Assembly: GCA_017882935.1 (NCBI GenBank)
Contig: JADGOP010000154.1
Location: forward strand, 1 to 6,123
Source: Actinomycetota bacterium
GTDB taxonomy: Bacteria > Actinomycetota > Acidimicrobiia > Acidimicrobiales > Iamiaceae
Length of the DNA stretch: 6,123 nt
Reading direction: 5' to 3'
The notes beneath the pieces are model-generated. The model worked only from the letters and a program-made list of their open reading frames with translations, did not search any database and had not been told where the DNA came from. Positions 1 to 4,584 of the stretch are shown here, one piece after another. Both the position numbers and the translations under genes were made by a program. Positions within the stretch are counted from its first letter, which is position 1; every line of letters begins with the position of its first letter.

Positions 1-1107
1 TTCTGGGCGAACATCATGGCCCCCGAGTCCGACGCCAGCAACGGTGACGCCTACTCGCCGAAGTGCTACGGCGGCAACTTCTGCGGCACCACCACGAACA
101 ACTCCTACGCCGACCACACCGCCGGCTACATCTACACGCTCACCATGGGGCCGACGGCTCCGGCCAGCGTCGACTTCAAGGTGTTCGACGCCGGCCTGTA
201 TGCCCGCTCGAGCCAGGGCATCGAGACCGGCGACAGCATCGACAGCGGCAACTGGACGACGCACTTCGACGTCTTCCAGGCCGACGGCACGCCCCTCGAC
301 ATCACCGACAACCCCCACATGAGCGCCACCGCCGCCACCAATGTCGGGTGCGCCGGCGCGGCGGGCAACCAGACGCCCAACTCGGGAAGCTGGGCCCTCT
401 CGAGCGGCGACGCCTCTGCCACGTTCAAGAACAGCTGGGTGTCGCTCTGCCACATCAACAACCCGGTCGCGAACGCCCAGTACGTGATCAAGGTGAGCAC
501 CGACCACTCGGTCGACGGCACCACGGGCTCGGGCTCGAACCGCTACGCCCTGCACGCCATCGGCACCGGCGGCGGCACCATGCAGCTGTCGGCCTACGCC
601 AACATGGCCATCTACAACAACGTCGACTCCGGCAGCGCCACCTTCTACCTCGCCGAGGTGAAGGGGCAGTACGCCGGCAAGACCCTCGACATCAACCTGT
701 GGGACCCGGGCGACGTCGGTGGCAGCACCACCGCTCGACTCACGATCAACACGCCGGTGGGCCCCCTCCCGTGCACCTGGGTCAGCAACTACGGCGTCGG
801 CTACACGTCCCCACCATCGGGCAACGGCGCCGGTGGCACGCCCAACACGCCGACCTCGGGCTCGTCCACGGCACCCTGCACCATCGAGTCGGCCACCTCG
901 GGCACCAAGCACTTCAACGGGAACTGGTTGGCCATCCGGGTGCCGATCCCGACGACCTACGCCTGCACCCCCAGCACGCCCGGCCTGCCCGCCACGCTGC
1001 CCGGTTGCTGGTGGAGCATCACCTACAACTTCAGCAGCACGGGCAACACCGACAACACCACCTGGGCCGTGAACGTCGAGGGTGACCCGATCCACCTGAC
1101 GCAGTAG
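1..1107 (+). CDS. C-terminal part of an exported, TadG-related (Flp/Tad pilus-type) protein; 5' end outside the window
   Basis: The reading frame is open from base 1 to the TAG at 1105-1107 and gives 368 residues. The residues before the first ATG (base 16; they read FWANI) continue the same protein style, so the gene is truncated by the window edge and that ATG is probably internal. The protein is rich in Thr, Ser, Asn, Gly and Ala, very poor in Lys/Arg, and has eight cysteines (two near the start, six scattered to the end). This suits an exported, disulfide-bonded domain. The early block (GDAYSPKC) and the later GTPLDITDNP motif resemble, from memory, the C-terminal region of actinobacterial TadG-related proteins, whose N-terminus carries a membrane-anchored TadE/G-like segment. 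That segment would lie upstream and cannot be seen. No catalytic motif is visible, and a structural or adhesive surface role is inference. The coding call is firm; the family call is moderate. An unrelated secreted beta-sandwich protein is the main alternative. Confidence 0.8.
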   Translation, partial: FWANIMAPESDASNGDAYSPKCYGGNFCGTTTNNSYADHTAGYIYTLTMGPTAPASVDFKVFDAGLYARSSQGIETGDSIDSGNWTTHFDVFQADGTPLDITDNPHMSATAATNVGCAGAAGNQTPNSGSWALSSGDASATFKNSWVSLCHINNPVANAQYVIKVSTDHSVDGTTGSGSNRYALHAIGTGGGTMQLSAYANMAIYNNVDSGSATFYLAEVKGQYAGKTLDINLWDPGDVGGSTTARLTINTPVGPLPCTWVSNYGVGYTSPPSGNGAGGTPNTPTSGSSTAPCTIESATSGTKHFNGNWLAIRVPIPTTYACTPSTPGLPATLPGCWWSITYNFSSTGNTDNTTWAVNVEGDPIHLTQ

Positions 1108-1124
1108 TCGGTGGTGGGCGGACG

Positions 1125-1151
1125 CGACCGGTCACCTAGCCTGACCGGTCG
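1125..1151. repeat. Perfect 10-bp inverted repeat with 7-base loop, upstream of and touching the obg start
   Basis: The left arm at 1125-1134 (cgaccggtca) and the right arm at 1142-1151 (tgaccggtcg) are exact reverse complements around the loop cctagcc. Each arm also contains the self-palindrome gaccggtc (1126-1133 and 1143-1150), so the element is both a direct and an inverted repeat. It begins 17 bases after the stop of the upstream gene and ends on the first base of the obg GTG codon. It could be a terminator for the upstream gene, although no T-run follows it, or a paired operator around the obg promoter. The sequence does not decide between these. Confidence 0.6.
1137..1142 (+). promoter_or_regulatory. 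Candidate -10 box (TAGCCT) of a leaderless obg promoter
   Basis: TAGCCT fits the actinobacterial TANNNT -10 pattern and ends eight bases before the GTG at 1151. Transcription would then begin at or next to the start codon, giving a leaderless message. This agrees with the lack of any Shine-Dalgarno sequence in the 43-base gap. No convincing -35 hexamer is visible 16-19 bases upstream. The box lies almost wholly in the loop of the inverted repeat 1125-1151, with its last base in the right arm. Confidence 0.45.
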
Positions 1152-2440
1152 TGTCCGGGTTCGTCGATGAAGCACAACTGAACGTGCGGGGTGGTGACGG
1201 CGGCGCCGGCTGTGTCTCGTTCCGGCGTGAGTCGCACGTGCCGCGTGGCGGCCCCGACGGTGGCGACGGCGGCCACGGGGGCAACGTCTGGCTGGTCGCC
1301 GACCGCAACGTGGCCTCGCTGCTGGCGTTCCGTGACCACCCGCACCGCCGGGCCACCAGCGGCGTGCACGGCATGGGCAAGAAGCGCCACGGCCACGCCG
1401 GCACCGACCTCGAGATCCACGTCCCCGAAGGCACCGTGGTCTACGACCTCGGGGGCAACCTGTTGGCCGACCTGGTCAACCCCGGCGACCGCTGGCTCGG
1501 CGCGCAGGGTGGCCAGGGCGGGCGGGGCAACGCCAAGTTCCTCTCGAACCAGCGCCGCGCGCCGTCGTTCGCCGAGCAGGGCGAGGCCGGCGAGGAGCGC
1601 TGGCTCAACCTCGAGCTCAAGCTCATGGCCGACGTGGCGCTGGTGGGGTTCCCCAACGTGGGCAAGAGCACCTTGATCTCCCGCATCTCGGCTGCCAAGC
1701 CGCGCATCGCCGACTACCCCTTCACCACCCTCGAGCCCAACCTCGGCGTGGTCCGGCTCGATGCCGCCACCGAGTACGTGGTGGCCGACATCCCCGGGCT
1801 GGTCGAGGGTGCCAGCGAGGGTCGTGGCCTCGGCCACCAGTTCCTGCGCCACATCGAGCGCGCCCGCGTGCTGGCCATCCTCCTCGACTTCGCGCCCGTC
1901 GCCGAGCGGCCGCCCGACGAGCAGCTGCGGGTGCTGCTCGACGAGCTGGGCCGCTACCGCCCCTCGCTGCTCGAGCGGCCCCGGCTGCTCGTGGGCTCGC
2001 GGTCCGACCTCGTCGACGGCAGCACCGACCTCGACGTCGCCGCCTGGGCCGACGGTGGCACCGACGACGAGGCGCGGGTGGTCGTCTCCGCCGTCACCGG
2101 CGAGGGCCTGTCGCGCCTCACCGGCCTGCTGTCGGACCTGGTGAAGGGCGCCCGTCACGCCGAGCCGGTCGAGCAGGGCTTCGTCGTGCACCGGCCCGCC
2201 GCCGAGGGCGTGCGCATCGAGCGCGTCGACGAGCACACCTGGCGGGTGGTGGGCCGCGCCGCCGAGCGGGCCGTGTCGCTGTCCGACGTCACCACCCCCG
2301 ACGCGCAGCAGTACGTCCAACACCGGCTCAAGACGCTCGGCGTCGACAAGGCGCTGGCCCGCGCGGGCCTCGGCGAGGGCGACTCGGTGCAGATCGGCAG
2401 CTTCGCGTTCGACTACTTCCCCGACGGCGACCGGCGATGA
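1151..2440 (+). CDS. obg: GTPase Obg (CgtA/ObgE)
   Basis: This is a 429-residue Obg-family GTPase, a normal length for the family. Obg acts at the ribosome in late 50S subunit assembly and in stress and growth control. Three domains are visible: the glycine-rich Obg fold (about 1-157, with GGDGGAGCVSFRRE at 14-27), the G domain (about 160-335) and a C-terminal OCT domain (about 344-424, ending IGSFAFDYFPD). The G domain shows the P-loop GFPNVGKST at 166-174, the switch I threonines T192-T193, DIPGLVEGAS at 213-222 as G3, and SA at 313-314 as G5. The G4 position reads SRSD (283-286) instead of NKxD, so the guanine-contacting Asn and the Lys are replaced while the Asp is kept. The GTG start places FVDEAQLNV exactly where family members begin. 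It overlaps proB by four bases. Neither rplU nor rpmA, its common upstream partners, is adjacent. Confidence 0.97.
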   Translation: MSGFVDEAQLNVRGGDGGAGCVSFRRESHVPRGGPDGGDGGHGGNVWLVADRNVASLLAFRDHPHRRATSGVHGMGKKRHGHAGTDLEIHVPEGTVVYDLGGNLLADLVNPGDRWLGAQGGQGGRGNAKFLSNQRRAPSFAEQGEAGEERWLNLELKLMADVALVGFPNVGKSTLISRISAAKPRIADYPFTTLEPNLGVVRLDAATEYVVADIPGLVEGASEGRGLGHQFLRHIERARVLAILLDFAPVAERPPDEQLRVLLDELGRYRPSLLERPRLLVGSRSDLVDGSTDLDVAAWADGGTDDEARVVVSAVTGEGLSRLTGLLSDLVKGARHAEPVEQGFVVHRPAAEGVRIERVDEHTWRVVGRAAERAVSLSDVTTPDAQQYVQHRLKTLGVDKALARAGLGEGDSVQIGSFAFDYFPDGDRR

Positions 2441-3573
2441 GCGCCGCCGAGGCGCCGGACCTCCAGGCGGGCGTGGTCGTGGCCAAGATCGGCACCTCCT
2501 CGATCACCGACCACCACGGGCTCATCGACGAGGCCGCGGTGGCCACCTTCTGCGAAGGCGTCGCCCAGCTGCGGGCCGAGGGCCGGCGCGTGGTGGCCGT
2601 GAGCTCGGGAGCCATCGCCGCGGGACTGCCCGCGCTGGGGATGGGCGGCGACAAGCGTCCCCGCGACCCCGTCACCCTCCAGGCCGTCGCCGCCATCGGG
2701 CAGGCGCGCCTCATGGCCGTCTACGAGCGCGAGCTCGCCGAGCACGGGCTCATCGCCGGCCAGGTGCTGCTCACCCCCCTCGACTTCATGGTGCGCGACC
2801 AGTACCTCCAGGCGCGGGGCACGCTCGACCGGCTGCTCGAGCTCGGCGTGGTGCCGGTCGTCAACGAGAACGACGCCACCGCCGACGACGAGATCCGGTT
2901 CGGCGACAACGACCGGCTCGCGGCCCTCGTCGCCCACCTCGTGCGGGCCGACACGCTCGTGCTGCTCACCGACACCGCCGGCCTGTACACCGCCGACCCG
3001 CGCTTCGACGAGACGGCCACGCTCATCGAGGAGATCCGCGCCGGCGACGAGCTGCTCGACGCCGCCGTTGGCGGCTCGGGAACCGACCGGGGGAGCGGCG
3101 GCATGGCCTCCAAGCTGGCGGCGGCGCGGATCGCGGCGTGGTCGGGCGTGCGGGCGGTCATCGCCTCGGCCGGCCGGCCCGACGTGCTCGCGCACGCGGT
3201 ACGTGGCGAGCCCGGCGTGGGCACCGTGGTCCACCCCCGATCCGGCCGGCTGTCGGCTCGCAAGCTGTGGATCGCGTTCGCGGTGCGCTCGGCCGGCGTC
3301 GTCACGGTCGACGCCGGGGCCCGCGACGCCCTCGTGGCCGGCGGCAGGTCGCTCCTCCCGGCCGGCGTGGTGGCCACCAGCGGCTCGTTCGACGTGGGTG
3401 CGGCCGTCGAGATCGCCGGGCCCGACGGCACCGTGTTCGCCAAGGCGCTGGTGTCGGTCAGCAGCTCCACCCTCGCCGGCATCGCCGGGCGCCACACGTC
3501 CGAGCTCCCCGCCGAGGTGCCCCACGAGGTGGTCCACCGCGACGACCTCGTGGTCCTCCCCGACCAACCCTGA
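2437..3573 (+). CDS. proB: Glutamate 5-kinase (proline biosynthesis), kinase plus PUA domain
   Basis: This 378-residue protein matches full-length ProB, the cytoplasmic enzyme that phosphorylates L-glutamate with ATP in the first step of proline synthesis. The amino-acid kinase domain covers about 12-260. It carries AKIGTSS near 16-22 (the usual phosphate-binding KxGTSS), SSGAIAAG at 56-63, the glutamate-site motif VNENDA at 142-147, RFGDNDRLA at 154-162, TDTAGLYTADPR after it, and the glycine-rich nucleotide motif GSGGMASK at 219-226. A PUA domain follows from about 273 (SARKLW) to about 360, as in E. coli-type ProB, which is feedback-inhibited by proline. The ATG overlaps the obg stop (ATGA, 2437-2440) and has no Shine-Dalgarno match, so translation is probably coupled to obg. 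proA, the next pathway gene and frequent neighbour, is not downstream; the next genes are convergent. Confidence 0.97.
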   Translation: MSAAEAPDLQAGVVVAKIGTSSITDHHGLIDEAAVATFCEGVAQLRAEGRRVVAVSSGAIAAGLPALGMGGDKRPRDPVTLQAVAAIGQARLMAVYERELAEHGLIAGQVLLTPLDFMVRDQYLQARGTLDRLLELGVVPVVNENDATADDEIRFGDNDRLAALVAHLVRADTLVLLTDTAGLYTADPRFDETATLIEEIRAGDELLDAAVGGSGTDRGSGGMASKLAAARIAAWSGVRAVIASAGRPDVLAHAVRGEPGVGTVVHPRSGRLSARKLWIAFAVRSAGVVTVDAGARDALVAGGRSLLPAGVVATSGSFDVGAAVEIAGPDGTVFAKALVSVSSSTLAGIAGRHTSELPAEVPHEVVHRDDLVVLPDQP

Positions 3574-3599
3574 CCCTCGCGTTGGTCCCGGCATCCTCC

Positions 3600-3651
3600 C
3601 GTTTTGGGTGTGAATCGGGGCGCCCCAACACGCCGATACCCACCCAAAACG
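3600..3651. terminator. Long near-symmetric stem-loop between convergent proB and pspA; probable bidirectional terminator
   Basis: Arms at 3601-3610 (gttttgggtg) and 3641-3650 (cacccaaaac) pair perfectly over 10 bp, extended by one C-G pair at 3600/3651. After a three-base internal mismatch on each side, 3614-3618 (atcgg) pairs with 3633-3637 (ccgat). The tip contains the small palindrome ggggcgcccc (3617-3626). The outer stem begins 26 bases after the proB stop and 18 bases after the pspA stop, and it reads almost the same in both directions, as expected for termination of two convergent genes. Neither strand has a U-run after the stem, because the A/T bases are inside the arms, so it is not a classical Rho-independent terminator. 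It fills most of the 96-base gap. It could instead be a dispersed intergenic palindrome. Confidence 0.5.
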
Positions 3652-3669
3652 CGCAGGACGGGCGGTGGG

Positions 3670-4518
3670 TCAGGTGGGGTCGGAGGGGACCTGCTGGGTG
3701 GGCTCGGCCTGGGGGGCGGCATCGGCCGGCGTGCCGGCGTCGAGCTCGCCCGACGGCGCCGCACCGGTGCCGAGGGCACCGCTGGCCGCGTCGGCGGCGG
3801 GCAGGCCGAGCTGCTGGCGGATCTCGTCGAGCCGGCCCTGCGCCTCGGCGTGCATGCTGGCCTGCTCGATCTCCATCATCCGGCCCTCGACCGCGCTGTC
3901 GCCCAGCTCGGCGACGCCCTTGGCCTTGGCGTAGCGGGCCTCGATCTTGGCGCGGACCTCGTCGAACGTGGGCACGTCCTGGCCGACGGTCTCCTGCAGG
4001 CTGGTCATGGCCTGGTTGATCTGCTCCTGCATGCGGGCCTGGTCGAGCTGGCCCAGCAGCTTCTGGCGCTCGACCAGCTTGGCCTGCAGCGCGGTGGCGT
4101 TCTGGGCGACCGCGGCCTTGGCCTGGTCGGCAGCCTGCGAGGCCTGGAAGTGCAGGGCCTTGAGGTCGTCGATCTCGCGCTCGACGCTGACCAGGCGACC
4201 GGCGAAGGCCTCGGCCGCGTTGGTGTACTCGAGCATGCGGGCCTGATCGCCGGCGCGGTTGGCCTCGTCGGCCATCATCAGCGCCTGACGGGCGTTGCCG
4301 CTGACCTTCTCGAGCTCGCCCATCTTGCGGTTGAGCTGGAGCTCGGTCTGCTTCTGCTGCGCGATGAGGCTGGCGGCCTGCTCCTTGAGCCGGCGGTGCT
4401 GGTCGTGCGCCTCGGCGATGGCCTGCTCGAGCTGCACGGTGGGGTCGGCCTTGGCCTCGAACCGCTGCTGGCTGCGGGCGTTGTAGTACTTGAACCGTCG
4501 CTTCAGCCCTTCGAACAT
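3670..4518 (-). CDS. pspA: PspA/IM30 family membrane-stress protein with acidic low-complexity tail
   Basis: This 282-residue protein is almost entirely helical coiled coil. It begins with a basic, amphipathic-looking helix (MFEGLKRRFKYYNARSQ), then the family signature ADPTVQLEQAI at 24-34 and long Gln/Ala/Glu/Lys-rich heptad stretches to about residue 235. PspA/IM30 (ESCRT-III-like) proteins bind the cytoplasmic face of the inner membrane and oligomerise to preserve its integrity under envelope stress. Residues about 238-282 form an Ala/Pro/Thr/Gly tail with no Lys, Arg or His and six acidic residues, beyond the usual end of PspA. There is no signal peptide or membrane segment. The gene lies 60 bases downstream of murJ on the same strand, with a candidate promoter of its own. 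No pspB/C- or clgR-like partner is seen nearby. The family call is firm; whether it is the orthologue of a characterised PspA or a second paralogue cannot be told here. Confidence 0.92.
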   Translation of the reverse strand: MFEGLKRRFKYYNARSQQRFEAKADPTVQLEQAIAEAHDQHRRLKEQAASLIAQQKQTELQLNRKMGELEKVSGNARQALMMADEANRAGDQARMLEYTNAAEAFAGRLVSVEREIDDLKALHFQASQAADQAKAAVAQNATALQAKLVERQKLLGQLDQARMQEQINQAMTSLQETVGQDVPTFDEVRAKIEARYAKAKGVAELGDSAVEGRMMEIEQASMHAEAQGRLDEIRQQLGLPAADAASGALGTGAAPSGELDAGTPADAAPQAEPTQQVPSDPT

Positions 4519-4525
4519 GCAGGCG

Positions 4526-4531
4526 AGCCTA
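4526..4531 (-). promoter_or_regulatory. Candidate -10 box (TAGGCT on the minus strand) of a leaderless pspA promoter
   Basis: Read on the minus strand, TAGGCT (TANNNT type) ends seven bases before the ATG at 4518, so a transcript would start at about the start codon. There is no Shine-Dalgarno sequence in those bases. The arrangement closely mirrors the one before obg (TAGCCT, eight bases, GTG). No clear -35 hexamer is visible. If real, pspA can be expressed apart from murJ. Confidence 0.45.
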
Positions 4532-4584
4532 CGGCAGGTCAGGCGCCTGCGTGCGGACGGCCGGGGTCGGGCGGCAGGTCAGGC
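4532..4584. repeat. 13-bp direct repeat, two copies 40 bp apart, in the murJ-pspA junction
   Basis: The sequence cggcaggtcaggc occurs at 4532-4544 and again at 4572-4584. The first copy directly abuts the candidate pspA -10 box on its upstream side. The second spans the murJ stop codon (tca at 4579-4581 on the plus strand). Each runs into a short palindrome: caggcgcctg at 4540-4549 and caggcctg at 4580-4587. The 40-bp spacing is close to four helical turns, so a regulator could bind both copies on one face. A chance or duplication origin is also possible in such GC-rich DNA. Confidence 0.5.

Noticed and set aside
16..18. ATG at 16 as the start of the first gene
   Set aside because: The frame is open to base 1 with protein-like residues, no promoter or ribosome site precedes it, and no signal peptide follows it. 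The gene is cut by the window edge.
1136..2323. 395-residue open frame on the minus strand opposite obg
   Set aside because: It is a codon-bias shadow of a certain gene, with His/Gly/Val/Glu-rich composition and no recognisable domain.
2413..3594. 393-residue open frame on the minus strand opposite proB
   Set aside because: It is antisense to a clear full-length ProB, and its composition is typical of a GC-rich shadow frame.
3617..3626. ggggcgcccc as an independent hairpin
   Set aside because: As a bare 10-bp palindrome without a loop it is better explained as the tip of the larger stem-loop at 3600-3651.
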